A stretch of 64,000 bases of DNA from Xenorhabdus sp014467285 (GTDB lineage: Bacteria > Pseudomonadota > Gammaproteobacteria > Enterobacterales > Enterobacteriaceae): assembly GCF_014467285.1 (NCBI RefSeq), contig NZ_NKHR01000004.1:1-64000 (forward strand), given 5' to 3'. Positions 35,772-45,281 of this stretch are shown here, one piece after another (position 1 is the stretch's first letter; the number at the start of each line of letters is the position of its first letter). Made by a program: the position numbers and the translations under genes. The notes below the pieces were generated by a model that saw nothing but the letters and a program-made list of their open reading frames with translations, did not search any database and was not told the origin of the DNA.

Positions 35772-38498
35772 TTATTGGTTACCTTGTTGCAACAGCTTTG
35801 TGATAAAGGAATCAATGAGGCTGATGCTACTTTTGATTTCTACTTCATTATTGTCTGCTATGTGTTTTTCCAATGCCTCACATGATGACCTAAGAAACTC
35901 TAAATCTAACATAGCAAACGCACCCTTAAGGCGGTGTACCGTTTGCGAAAGTGATACCAAATCGTGTCGTTCCATATCAGTATACAGTTTAGTAATATCC
36001 ATAGGTACCGTCTCTATAAATAATTTCCTGTACTCACTGTTTTCCAACTGAATTTGATAATTTTTGAGAATATTGCAGATATCACTATCAATATCCTCAC
36101 ATGAATCAACATTTTCAGTGAGTTTGCATACTGGTTCAGGGCTCTCAAAAATTTCTTCTGACTCTTCTAAACTGAAATTCTCTTCAATCAGAAACGATAT
36201 TGCATTGATAACAGCATCAACAAGATTGTAATTGCACTGAACCAAACCGGGCTTCATCTGCTTGAATTCTAGTAAATTGCCCACTAATAATATAGTTGGT
36301 TTTTCCTCTTTGTACTGTTTATCCGTAAGGATAATATCGTATTCTTCCGTAATGTTCCCTTTGCTTTTATCGAAATAAGTTGCACCGTAATTACTGAGAT
36401 AAGTATGGATGATTTTGCTGATCTCGGGGTTATTGATATCAATTAAGATCGTAATTCCTTCCAAAAGCTGAGGGGTTTCACCATTTTCATCATCATACTG
36501 TGATAAAGGCAGATTGATAACATAATGAGTGCCTAAACCCAACTTACTTTTAATATCAAGACTTCCTCCCATTCTTTTGCATAACTGGTTACATAAATAA
36601 AAAGCCATGCCTGAATTGGTAGAGTACTTATCTTCTGTTGATTTGTATAGGAAAGGATAATTCAAACTGGTCAAATCTTTTTCACCTAAACCAGAGCCAC
36701 TATCCATGAGCTCAATTTGAATATGGTTGTCATATTTACCAGAACTATTAACGGCCAACGATATTTTTCCATAGCTGGTCGTTGTCATTGCATAGTTAAA
36801 TAACAACGTGACAACTTTACTTAACGTAACTCCATCCCCAATGAATAAAGATTCACGGGATATATTAAAATGATAATAAATTCTCAGTCCCTTAGCATTC
36901 AAGGTCGGTAGAGATATTTTCAGAATATCTTCCAAACATGAAGACAGAGAAAATACTTCATTCGCTGGCTGCCAATCATTAAACTCCAAGCTATTGAGCA
37001 ATGAAATGTTTTCAACCCATTCAGTAATATATTTGGATTTGGCTAATAATTTCTCCAGCAACTTCTGCTCATTCTCATCTTGTGATAGTTGTTTCAATTG
37101 GTCAGCAATATCATTTAAGTTCTTAACCGGTTGCTTTATTTCTTTATTAATATTCGAAAGCATTGACCTTCTAGCCTGAATGCTTCTCTCATATTCCTGA
37201 TGAGCAAATTGCAATCGCTTATTTGCCATGACTTCCTGATCTTTGTCTTGTAGTAAAAACAGGTAAGACTCTGGTAATAAGCTGTTGCTATACATTTTCA
37301 CTTCATAAATCGCCTCATCAATGGATGTTTGAATTACACCATGATGCTGTTGCGCCATGATTCTAACTTTATTCAAATCTATATGAGGCATCAACCGCTC
37401 TGCGATTTTATTACTCATTATTATTTGGTTCGCAGCAAAATCGTAGAGCACCAATCCAGTGGGAATATTAGAAATAATATCGTTACTCAAAGAGTCCTTA
37501 ATCTTTAACTCATTACTCATAGAGGCATTTGGTGCAATATATCGCCGACGGATATAAAATAACCCATTTAACGAAAATAAAAAGAAAAGCAATATTGAAA
37601 GCAGAAGCCAGGAATTTCTGAACAATAAATCTACAATCAGAGTCTTCAATGGAACCTGATAAGACAATTTATATGGCACGATATTAAGAGACTGGGAGAA
37701 CTCCAGCCAAAATCCGTTCCATGAAACCTCAACTTTATCTGAGTTATCAGCCTCATGTGAGCTAATCGCATTCAACCGAAAATTTGCGGGCAGCATATCA
37801 ACCGACAAAAGATTATTGATAGGCAAATCAAAGGCAATAATGGTGGTTAATTGACCAGTTACATTAAACCCAGCTTTATAAGTATAAAAATAAATATTCT
37901 CACCGCGTAAGACACTGATGGGTGATATATTCTCCTTTTCATCCAATGTGATGAACTGGTCTAACATCTCAGTGCGTCTGGCATCATAATTCAAGGTCAG
38001 ATAACTGTCCTTGAACCTTATTTCCGGTTTTAAGAGTGAATGGTTCGTTATCAATAATAAATTATTCTCCTTCCCATTAAGATAATACATCGACAAGTAT
38101 TCATTGCGAGGCCCCCAGAGAATTTCCAGATAGTTAGACAATTGCTGAGCCAGTCGAATACTAAAATCGCTGTATTGACCAAAAATAATTGCATCAACGG
38201 CCTGATAGCGATTTTCTAACCAATAGACATCTGGACCTAGTTTTAGCAACGATGGTGTCTCCTGAGAGGAGATTGGTAAAGTATTAGACTGTTCAAAGAT
38301 ATGATTTGTGTAGTAACGGTAATCTTTAATCTGCAATCTCATCTTCTCTGTTACACTACTGATAGCATATTTTTTCTCCATCAGCCAAATATCAAAATAG
38401 TTATACCCGAATAAAAATAGAGACGTAAAAAGCAAAGTAACAAATAGCGTGTAAAAACGAGGAATAGTTGAAGGCTTGATAGGTGGTTGTTTATACAT
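35772..38498 (-). CDS. rcsD: RcsD, phosphotransfer protein of the Rcs relay
   Basis: A 908-aa inner-membrane protein with two membrane helices (residues ~15-35 and ~295-315) around a periplasmic domain. A degenerate kinase-like region lacks the HisKA phospho-His, and the C-terminal HPt domain has the acceptor His in TVHRLKGAFAMLDLE. It relays phosphate from RcsC to RcsB. It is slightly longer than the E. coli protein (890 aa). First gene of rcsD-rcsB. Confidence 0.95.
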   Translation of the reverse strand: MYKQPPIKPSTIPRFYTLFVTLLFTSLFLFGYNYFDIWLMEKKYAISSVTEKMRLQIKDYRYYTNHIFEQSNTLPISSQETPSLLKLGPDVYWLENRYQAVDAIIFGQYSDFSIRLAQQLSNYLEILWGPRNEYLSMYYLNGKENNLLLITNHSLLKPEIRFKDSYLTLNYDARRTEMLDQFITLDEKENISPISVLRGENIYFYTYKAGFNVTGQLTTIIAFDLPINNLLSVDMLPANFRLNAISSHEADNSDKVEVSWNGFWLEFSQSLNIVPYKLSYQVPLKTLIVDLLFRNSWLLLSILLFFLFSLNGLFYIRRRYIAPNASMSNELKIKDSLSNDIISNIPTGLVLYDFAANQIIMSNKIAERLMPHIDLNKVRIMAQQHHGVIQTSIDEAIYEVKMYSNSLLPESYLFLLQDKDQEVMANKRLQFAHQEYERSIQARRSMLSNINKEIKQPVKNLNDIADQLKQLSQDENEQKLLEKLLAKSKYITEWVENISLLNSLEFNDWQPANEVFSLSSCLEDILKISLPTLNAKGLRIYYHFNISRESLFIGDGVTLSKVVTLLFNYAMTTTSYGKISLAVNSSGKYDNHIQIELMDSGSGLGEKDLTSLNYPFLYKSTEDKYSTNSGMAFYLCNQLCKRMGGSLDIKSKLGLGTHYVINLPLSQYDDENGETPQLLEGITILIDINNPEISKIIHTYLSNYGATYFDKSKGNITEEYDIILTDKQYKEEKPTILLVGNLLEFKQMKPGLVQCNYNLVDAVINAISFLIEENFSLEESEEIFESPEPVCKLTENVDSCEDIDSDICNILKNYQIQLENSEYRKLFIETVPMDITKLYTDMERHDLVSLSQTVHRLKGAFAMLDLEFLRSSCEALEKHIADNNEVEIKSSISLIDSFITKLLQQGNQ

Positions 38499-38709
38499 TC
38501 TTGGATTAATTGCCTTTAGTATGAATATATTTTGGTCAATGCAACATCAACCCGTAGATAAATAAGCCAGAATACCTAGTTTATACTAGCAGGTTAGCAA
38601 ATCAAAAGACCATTAAAGATCAAAGATTGAGCAATCAGTAAGAAAAAAGCCATTTTTTTTCTTTAGGGGCTAGACACATTAAATCAATATAGGCATAATC
38701 TCGCGCCAT

Positions 38710-38797
<88 letters not shown>

Positions 38798-38803
38798 AAT
38801 TTA

Positions 38804-38879
<76 letters not shown>

Positions 38880-38885
38880 TACAAG

Positions 38886-38929
38886 AACCCGTTATCTCTC
38901 GTAACCATCCGGTGAGATAGCGGGTTTTT
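38886..38929 (+). terminator. Terminator of the tRNA-Ser/tRNA-Thr operon
   Basis: AACCCGTTATCTC and GAGATAGCGGGTT form a 13-bp stem with one mismatch, followed by TTT; lies 7 bp after the tRNA-Thr gene. Confidence 0.8.
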
Positions 38930-39160
38930 ACTTTCCATTTTCAGGCAAATTAACGCCCTGCATCTGAATACGCTTCCCTTTCATCTTTTAAGCTGCTGCT
39001 GTATTTGCTGTTTGACTAATCACATATTTTCTATACATTCTGGAATTTACTTCCTTATTCCCACACTACAAATTAAAGTCTGTTAGGCATAGTTGTGTCT
39101 TTTAGATGGAACAAGATTGAGGTATGAAGTTATTTTATCCTCATCTGATAATAAACTAAG

Positions 39161-39201
39161 TGTAATTATTTATTTACATCATGTGTACCACTGATTTGAC
39201 A
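39161..39201. promoter_or_regulatory. Two TyrR boxes upstream of tyrP
   Basis: TGTAAT-TATTTA-TTTACA (39161-39178) is a near-perfect TyrR box (TGTAAA-N6-TTTACA). TGTACC-ACTGAT-TTGACA (39184-39201) is a weaker one whose right arm coincides with a -35 hexamer TTGACA. A strong box followed by a weak box over the -35 is the known design of the E. coli tyrP control region. Confidence 0.75.
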
Positions 39202-39271
39202 GCCATAAGTCATTCATTTAACCTGCTAATCTTATAACTATTTTTTCAACATATTCAGAAACGAGGGTAGC

Positions 39272-40477
39272 GTGAAAAATCGCACTGTTGGCAGTATTTT
39301 TATCGTTGCAGGAACGACGATTGGAGCAGGGATGCTGGCAATGCCATTGGCAGCAGCAGGTGTGGGGTTTGGAACCATATTTGTTATGCTGGTCGCCCTT
39401 TGGGCATTAATGAGTTATACCGCGCTCCTGCTCGTAGAAGTTTATCAATATAATAAGTTTAATACTGGCTTGGGAACCATCGCAAAACGCTATCTTGGTG
39501 TTGGCGGGAAAGCATTAACGGGTTTCAGTATGCTTTTCCTGATGTATGCCCTGACAACAGCTTATATTAGTGGTGCAGGAGAATTACTGTCAGCCAGTCT
39601 TTCTTCTTGGTTAGATAAGCCGATTTCTATCTCTGCCGGAATTATTATTTTTACCATTATTGCTGGCGGAGTCGTCTGTATCGGTACCCACTCTGTCGAT
39701 TTAATTAACCGCTTACTGTTTACCGCCAAAATCGTTTTTCTGGTAGTTGTACTTGGTGTGATGATGCCCCATGTTGATAAAATCAACCTGATGTCCATGC
39801 CTGTTGAACAAGGGCTAATACTATCCGCCATTCCGGTCATTTTTACTTCATTCGGCTTTCACGGAAGTATACCAAGCATTGTTGCCTATATGGGGGGAGA
39901 TACCAACAAACTACGGAAGATCTTTATCATCGGTAGTGCTATTCCTCTGAGCGCCTATATCCTGTGGCAATTAGTGACTCTTGGTGCAATTTCTTCAAAT
40001 ACCTTTGTTGATATTCTTGCACAGCAGTCTGGGCTGAATGGCCTATTGGCAGCAGTCAAAGAAGTTGTCGTGTCACCCAAAATCGTCCTTGCCGTCCATC
40101 TTTTCGCGGATCTCGCTCTGGCGACTTCATTTCTTGGGGTTGCTTTAGGTCTGTTTGATTATCTTGCTGACCTTCTGAAACGCAACAATCATGCGAAAGG
40201 GCGGTTACAAACAGGATTGATAACGTTTGTTCCTCCATTGTTATGCGCTCTGTATTACCCTAATTTTGTTATGGCACTGACGTATGCTGCCGTTGCCCTT
40301 TCCATTCTGGCACTGTTATTACCTTGCCTGCTGGTTTGGCGCAGTCGTCAGGAAAATGAGGGAGGATATCGTGTCAGGGGAGGGAAACCGGCTTTAGTCC
40401 TTGTCTTCTTGAGTGGGATTGCGATCATTGCAATTCAAATTGGCATTGTGGCAGGAATACTGCCCCAAGTCGGATAA
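39272..40477 (+). CDS. tyrP: Tyrosine-specific permease TyrP
   Basis: A 401-aa proton-coupled aromatic amino-acid transporter of the HAAAP family with about 11 membrane helices. The N-terminal signature VAGTTIGAGMLAMPLAAAGVGF and internal SAIPVIFTSFGFHGSIPSIV, HLFADLALATSFLGVALGLFDYLAD match TyrP rather than Mtr or TnaB. The start is GTG at 39272 after GAGGGTAGC. Tyrosine-dependent control is expected from the TyrR boxes. Confidence 0.93.
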   Translation: MKNRTVGSIFIVAGTTIGAGMLAMPLAAAGVGFGTIFVMLVALWALMSYTALLLVEVYQYNKFNTGLGTIAKRYLGVGGKALTGFSMLFLMYALTTAYISGAGELLSASLSSWLDKPISISAGIIIFTIIAGGVVCIGTHSVDLINRLLFTAKIVFLVVVLGVMMPHVDKINLMSMPVEQGLILSAIPVIFTSFGFHGSIPSIVAYMGGDTNKLRKIFIIGSAIPLSAYILWQLVTLGAISSNTFVDILAQQSGLNGLLAAVKEVVVSPKIVLAVHLFADLALATSFLGVALGLFDYLADLLKRNNHAKGRLQTGLITFVPPLLCALYYPNFVMALTYAAVALSILALLLPCLLVWRSRQENEGGYRVRGGKPALVLVFLSGIAIIAIQIGIVAGILPQVG

Positions 40478-40491
40478 TTTCTATCCTGTTT

Positions 40492-40530
40492 AAGATTATC
40501 CGCCTCGATATAGCAGAGGCGGATAATCTT
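40492..40530. terminator. Bidirectional terminator between tyrP and yfaZ
   Basis: AAGATTATCCGCCTC and GAGGCGGATAATCTT, a perfect 15-bp stem with a 9-nt loop between convergent genes. Confidence 0.75.
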
Positions 40531-40542
40531 GATGATACTGAT

Positions 40543-41085
40543 TTAGAAGCTTAAACCTGCCCCAATGTAAAAACCATCAGAGACTTTATTACTACGGTTA
40601 CCATTTTTTCCTTTTATATCAATGACACGATAACCTACATCAACAGTCAATGGCTTAATGAGCGTAACACGCGCTCCCCCTGCGGCCTCAGTGTAAGAGT
40701 CCACTCCCGACGTTAAGCTTGATGGAGCACCATACGCCTCACCATACAGGGACAAAGAAGGTATTACCGCCCAACTGAGGCCAACGCCACCAGCCAATGC
40801 AGCCCCATCTTTACCCTCTTTTGGCGACAGATAGAGTGCCTTGCCACCAACACTTGCCGTAAATGGCCCAACAGGTAAGCCAAAAGCGGCGCCTAAACTA
40901 CCAAGTTGACCATTATGGTCACTGCGAGTCCAGTTGCCATTAAAAGATAGACCCGCATTTTTATCACCAATCCCTACAGATGTACTGGTGTTGTGCTTTC
41001 CCATTTGTACATCCATGGAAATAGCGTTTGCTGCACCAGTCAAAAAGAGCAAACTGGCTGCGCTGATAGCAATAAGACCTTTCAT
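40543..41085 (-). CDS. yfaZ: YfaZ-family outer-membrane protein
   Basis: A 180-aa exported protein, signal peptide cut after ANA, with family blocks LSFNGNWTRSDHNG, GLPVGPFTASVGGKALY, GARVTLIKPLTVDVGYR and a terminal Phe. YfaZ is a predicted outer-membrane beta-barrel of unknown role. I start at ATG 41085 preceded by AGAGAGAAGA; seven further upstream codons are open. In E. coli it also lies in the menaquinone neighbourhood. Confidence 0.88.
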   Translation of the reverse strand: MKGLIAISAASLLFLTGAANAISMDVQMGKHNTSTSVGIGDKNAGLSFNGNWTRSDHNGQLGSLGAAFGLPVGPFTASVGGKALYLSPKEGKDGAALAGGVGLSWAVIPSLSLYGEAYGAPSSLTSGVDSYTEAAGGARVTLIKPLTVDVGYRVIDIKGKNGNRSNKVSDGFYIGAGLSF

Positions 41086-41215
41086 ATTTTTCTTCTCTCT
41101 TCTCAATTGGTGAATGCCAATACCACTTAAGATATTTTACTGAAATCAGAGAGACGCCTACAGATAGCGGAAGCAATGAAATCTCTAGATTTATCAAGAT
41201 ATGTAAACATTGCGA

Positions 41216-42646
41216 CTATTTATTATTTGTATTATTGAAGATAGTGATTTTTTCCGCTACCCATTGTTTAACCTGTTGGCGTGAAATTTTTATCCCGCCA
41301 TCTTTTAACTGTGACGGCAACAAATAGTAAGCTACAGGGATTTGGAAAGCAGCGAATTTATCCGAAAGCCAATCACTCAGAGTTTCTATCAGTTCAGGAT
41401 ATTTTGTTTCAATAACAGCCACAGGGCGATGACCAAATTCAACATCAGGAATGGGAACAACAAAGCTTTGCTCTATCTTTGAATGTTGATTAATGATCTT
41501 CTCAATATCTTCTGGCTGGATGCCTTCACCGCCACTGAAAAACTGGTTGTCGAGACGTCCCAGGATCCGTAACTCTCCCTGCTCAAATACGCCTCTGTCA
41601 CGAGTAGAAAACCATCCTTTTTTATTTGTCAGTGGATTCAATTTTCCATCAAACCAATAACCACTTGCGATACTGTCGGCACGGATCTGTATTTCTTCAT
41701 CCACCAGACGAATAGATTTTCCCGGAAGCGGATTCCCGACACCAGACAAACCATCAGCTCGTTTTGCGCAGACAGTTGAAGCCATTTCTGTCAGCCCATA
41801 ACCACACCAACAACGAATGCCCAACTGTTCAGCCCGTTGGGTCAGGGTTGTTGGTATCACAGCACCTCCCAACAGGACTTCTTTTAATGTTAATGGATGC
41901 TTAAGAGGCTGTTCCAATAAACGCCAAAGCTGAGTCGGTACAAGTGAGGCATGGGTACAACCAGATAGCGCACGCTCAAATGGATGTAAGTCCCGCAACA
42001 CCAGTTTTGCCCCTTTCTGCAACCAACGCCAAAGAATTCCCTGACCGGAAACATGAAATAAGGGTAGAGAAAGTAACCAGCTATCATCTGGCTGAAAATC
42101 CATGCAGGAAAGAATACCTTGTGCGCTGGCAAGATGAGCGCCGATGGAATGTACTGCGGCTTTGGGTAATCCGGACGATCCTGAGGTCAGAATCATGCTG
42201 GCGGGGCGTTCAATTTTCCATGATACGGTTTCCCATAATATCGGTTGTTCGGATATGGATGACCGTTTTTGTTGCCAATCGAGTTCCTTGACCTGAATAA
42301 CCGGAGAAGGTGAGCCTGTAAAATCTACGCCATAAGAGATGTTGAGGTGAGGCAATAATTCTGCCAACAACCGATCGGGGAGTTGAGGATTAAGGGGCAA
42401 TACCCTTGCCCCACATTGTAAGGCGGCCAGATAACACAAAAGAAGCCCGCCACTGTTCTTTCCCCTCAGGATCACACCACTGCTTTCAGAAAGCCCCTGC
42501 TGGTGGAAATGGGTAGCAATGGCATTGATTTTCTTGGTTAATTGCTGCCAGTTTAATTGCTCATCATGTAACTGAATAGCTTGCTTTTGGGGATGGATAA
42601 CCGCCCAATGCTGCCACGGCCACCGAGTCCATTCTATGACTGACAT
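41216..42646 (-). CDS. menE: O-succinylbenzoate-CoA ligase
   Basis: A 476-aa ANL-superfamily acyl-CoA synthetase that activates o-succinylbenzoate with ATP and CoA. The P-loop-like motif MILTSGSSGLPKAAVH, the adenylate motif WCGYGLTEMAS, FSTRDRGVFEQGELRILGRLDNQFFSGGE and a C-terminal catalytic Lys region (GGIKISRQQVKQ) are present. Its first 13 nt overlap the 3' end of menC. Last gene of menDHBCE. It appears intact and is a little longer than the E. coli enzyme. Confidence 0.95.
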   Translation of the reverse strand: MSVIEWTRWPWQHWAVIHPQKQAIQLHDEQLNWQQLTKKINAIATHFHQQGLSESSGVILRGKNSGGLLLCYLAALQCGARVLPLNPQLPDRLLAELLPHLNISYGVDFTGSPSPVIQVKELDWQQKRSSISEQPILWETVSWKIERPASMILTSGSSGLPKAAVHSIGAHLASAQGILSCMDFQPDDSWLLSLPLFHVSGQGILWRWLQKGAKLVLRDLHPFERALSGCTHASLVPTQLWRLLEQPLKHPLTLKEVLLGGAVIPTTLTQRAEQLGIRCWCGYGLTEMASTVCAKRADGLSGVGNPLPGKSIRLVDEEIQIRADSIASGYWFDGKLNPLTNKKGWFSTRDRGVFEQGELRILGRLDNQFFSGGEGIQPEDIEKIINQHSKIEQSFVVPIPDVEFGHRPVAVIETKYPELIETLSDWLSDKFAAFQIPVAYYLLPSQLKDGGIKISRQQVKQWVAEKITIFNNTNNK

Positions 42647-43641
42647 TCATGGCTCCACACTGTTTCCAGCTTATCCAGCGTCACACAAGGCATTGCGCTA
42701 TCAGGCCAACAACGAATGAGTTGTGATTGGATCAGATCCAATGTATCTAAACCCGGAAGTGTATCTGGTGTCAGCCAATGCGCCAGACGAGCCAACTGCG
42801 TCAAACCAAAACTGGTTTCAATACTGGAGCTAATCACCGCGTCTAAACCGAGCTGATGCGCTTCAGAGATCAGCTGCCGACAGCGGGCGATACTACCTAC
42901 CAATGTCGGTTTAATGATGATGGCAGAAACACCTTCTTGTGCCTCCACGATGAAATCGTCTTCCCGTACACTTTCATCCCACGCAATAGCGATACCGGTT
43001 TCACGGGCAAACGCCAAAGATTCTTCACGGGTTTTGCAAGGCTCTTCGAGGAAAGCAATCCTCTGGCGATAATCGGGACTGACATATTTAGCAAAACCCT
43101 CTGCTTTGGCCGGTGTCCAACTGCGATTAGCATCCAACCGTAGCTGAAGTTCGGGAACCGCTTCCAGCATCACATTCACTACCATGCCATCACGGACCGC
43201 TTCATATAAGCCAACCTTGACTTTGGCAATCTTTTGCCCTGCCATATTTCCCAGTCGTAGAATCACATCGTCGGGATCGCCTGTGCATAACGGCGCCTTA
43301 CGATAATCGGCTTCTTCTGGTAATTCTCCCCGCAATTCAGCTAATGCACAACTGAGACCAAAAGCAACGGATGGAAGTGCGCTTTCTTCTGGCTGAGAAC
43401 TTTGGCTCTGATTCAGGCACCGATTTAGGCACCATTGTTGCAACCAGTCTACGACTGCGGTTTTCGCCTGTTCGAGGGTTTCATGGCTAAATTCTGGTAA
43501 CGGGGATATTTCCCCCCAACCATCCCGCCCGTTTTCCTGTAAATGAACCAAAAACCCATCACGGGTCTTTAGGCGTTGATAACGCAAGATAACGCCTGCC
43601 TCCATTGGCAGGCTGAATCGATATAAAGTCGCTTTACGCAT
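42634..43641 (-). CDS. menC: o-Succinylbenzoate synthase
   Basis: Enolase-superfamily dehydratase of 335 aa making o-succinylbenzoate from SHCHC. Catalytic Lys in KVKVGLYE, metal ligands in RLDANRSW, FLEEPC and AWDESV, and a second Lys in AIIIKPTLVG. An insertion around residue 75 (CLNRCLNQSQSSQPEE) is partly a 12-bp tandem repeat. Its ATG overlaps the menB stop (TAATG), so translation is coupled. Confidence 0.95.
   Translation of the reverse strand: MRKATLYRFSLPMEAGVILRYQRLKTRDGFLVHLQENGRDGWGEISPLPEFSHETLEQAKTAVVDWLQQWCLNRCLNQSQSSQPEESALPSVAFGLSCALAELRGELPEEADYRKAPLCTGDPDDVILRLGNMAGQKIAKVKVGLYEAVRDGMVVNVMLEAVPELQLRLDANRSWTPAKAEGFAKYVSPDYRQRIAFLEEPCKTREESLAFARETGIAIAWDESVREDDFIVEAQEGVSAIIIKPTLVGSIARCRQLISEAHQLGLDAVISSSIETSFGLTQLARLAHWLTPDTLPGLDTLDLIQSQLIRCWPDSAMPCVTLDKLETVWSHECQS
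43410..43433. repeat. 12-bp in-frame tandem duplication in menC
   Basis: GATTCAGGCACC then GATTTAGGCACC; on the coding strand it gives CLNR-CLNQ. It lies in a variable surface segment of the N-terminal domain. Confidence 0.7.
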
Positions 43642-44498
43642 TATGGATTACGCTTGAATTTACCGAAATCAGGGTGGCGTTTTTCGTTGAAGGCATTGCG
43701 CCCTTCTTGCCCTTCTTCCGTCATGTAGAACAACATGGTGGCGTTCCCCGCCAATTCCTGCAAACCAGCCTGACCATCACAATCGGCATTCAGTGCCGCT
43801 TTCAGGCAACGCAATGCCATTGGGCTGTTTTCAAGCATTTCACGGCACCAGCGCACTGTCTCTTTTTCCAACTCGGCATAAGGCACAACCGTGTTAACCA
43901 GCCCCATATTTAATGCTTCCTCGGCATTGTACTGACGGCAAAGGAACCAAATTTCGCGGGCTTTTTTCTGGCCTACGATCCGCGCCATATAAGATGCGCC
44001 CCAACCGCCATCAAAGGAGCCGACTTTAGGGCCGGTTTGGCCGAAAATGGCATTATCCGCGGCAATAGTCAGATCACACATCAAATGCAGCACATGCCCA
44101 CCACCAATGGCATAACCTGCGACCATAGCAACAACTGGTTTTGGACAGGTGCGGATCTGGCGCTGAAAATCCAATACGTTCAGGTGATGTACCCCGCTGT
44201 CATCTTGATAACCACCGTAATCACCACGAATTTTCTGATCCCCTCCGGCACAAAAAGCCTTTTCTCCCATTCCCGTCAGAATGACAGTGCCAATTTCATC
44301 ATCATAACGGGCATCTGCCAGCGCCTGCATCATCTCTTTGACAGTCAGAGGACGGAACGCATTGCGTACCTGCGGGCGATTAATTGTAATTTTAGCAATC
44401 CCATCTGTAGATTTATGGTAGAGAATATCTTCAAGCCCTTGAGAACAATCTTGCCATTCAACCGGAGCGTATAGTTTTTCTTCGCTTGGATAACGCAT
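43641..44498 (-). CDS. menB: 1,4-Dihydroxy-2-naphthoyl-CoA synthase
   Basis: Crotonase-family enzyme of 285 aa that closes the naphthoquinol ring from OSB-CoA. Oxyanion-hole motifs GEKAFCAGGDQKIRGDYGGY and YAIGGGHVLHLMCDLTIAAD; GSFDGGWGASYMARIVGQKKAREIWFLCR is diagnostic for MenB. AAGGAAATT precedes the ATG. It lies between menH and menC with minimal spacing. Confidence 0.98.
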   Translation of the reverse strand: MRYPSEEKLYAPVEWQDCSQGLEDILYHKSTDGIAKITINRPQVRNAFRPLTVKEMMQALADARYDDEIGTVILTGMGEKAFCAGGDQKIRGDYGGYQDDSGVHHLNVLDFQRQIRTCPKPVVAMVAGYAIGGGHVLHLMCDLTIAADNAIFGQTGPKVGSFDGGWGASYMARIVGQKKAREIWFLCRQYNAEEALNMGLVNTVVPYAELEKETVRWCREMLENSPMALRCLKAALNADCDGQAGLQELAGNATMLFYMTEEGQEGRNAFNEKRHPDFGKFKRNP

Positions 44499-44510
44499 TA
44501 TTGAATTTCC

Positions 44511-45281
44511 TTAACCAAAGAGTGATAAAAAATGGTTCACTGCGGCAGAAAAAGCCGCAGGATTGCCATAATGGGCATTATGTCCAACCTGTGGGATGAT
44601 TTTTAATGGCAATGTATATTGTCTGGCTATGCTCTGAAATTTATGATCATTTTCCCCACACAAATAGGAGAAAGGTATTGTCATTTGCTGTAAATCAGGA
44701 ATCAAGTAAGGTTGAATACCCAAAGAAGTATTTTCCAGCATGCCGGCAATGTTTTTTCCTCTGTTTTTACTGCGACGATGAATAAGCTGCTTACGTTGTG
44801 CCGTCGTTAAATCAGCGAATACCGGTTGTTGATACCAATCCGCCAAAACAGCCTCTATCGGTTCCTGACGAAAACGTTGTGCCCAGTGCTGATCATGCTG
44901 CAATCTCACATCGCGATCCTTTTGGGAAAGTAAACCGGGGTTTCCCCCTTCCACCAGCAATCCCCTCAACCCTTTATGGTTACCGTGAGTCGCATGATAC
45001 ATAGCAATGCGTCCTCCCAACGAGTAACCCATCAGGCAATAATCATCAATCTGATACTCAGATAAGGTTGCACTCAGCAATTCCTCCATTTCAGTAAAAC
45101 CTCCCGCCACCGTAATGCCGGCAGAATGACCGTGGCCCGGTAGATCAATAACCAATGAAGGGTAGTGCTCACAAGCATCCACTGTAGGCAACCAATCGTC
45201 ACCTTTGCCCAATAGACCATGCAACCAAACCAGCCATGTTCCCGGGTTATCTGAATGAAACGTCTGACAATTCAGTTTCAC
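44511..45281 (-). CDS. menH: SHCHC synthase MenH
   Basis: Alpha/beta hydrolase-fold enzyme of 256 aa that eliminates pyruvate from SEPHCHC. Oxyanion and nucleophile motifs WLHGLLGKGDDW and LMGYSLGGRIAMY (Ser), a DLPGHGHS block, and the catalytic His in PQVGHNAHYGNP. The start is a GTG that overlaps the menD stop by four bases (GTGA). Confidence 0.95.
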   Translation of the reverse strand: MKLNCQTFHSDNPGTWLVWLHGLLGKGDDWLPTVDACEHYPSLVIDLPGHGHSAGITVAGGFTEMEELLSATLSEYQIDDYCLMGYSLGGRIAMYHATHGNHKGLRGLLVEGGNPGLLSQKDRDVRLQHDQHWAQRFRQEPIEAVLADWYQQPVFADLTTAQRKQLIHRRSKNRGKNIAGMLENTSLGIQPYLIPDLQQMTIPFSYLCGENDHKFQSIARQYTLPLKIIPQVGHNAHYGNPAAFSAAVNHFLSLFG

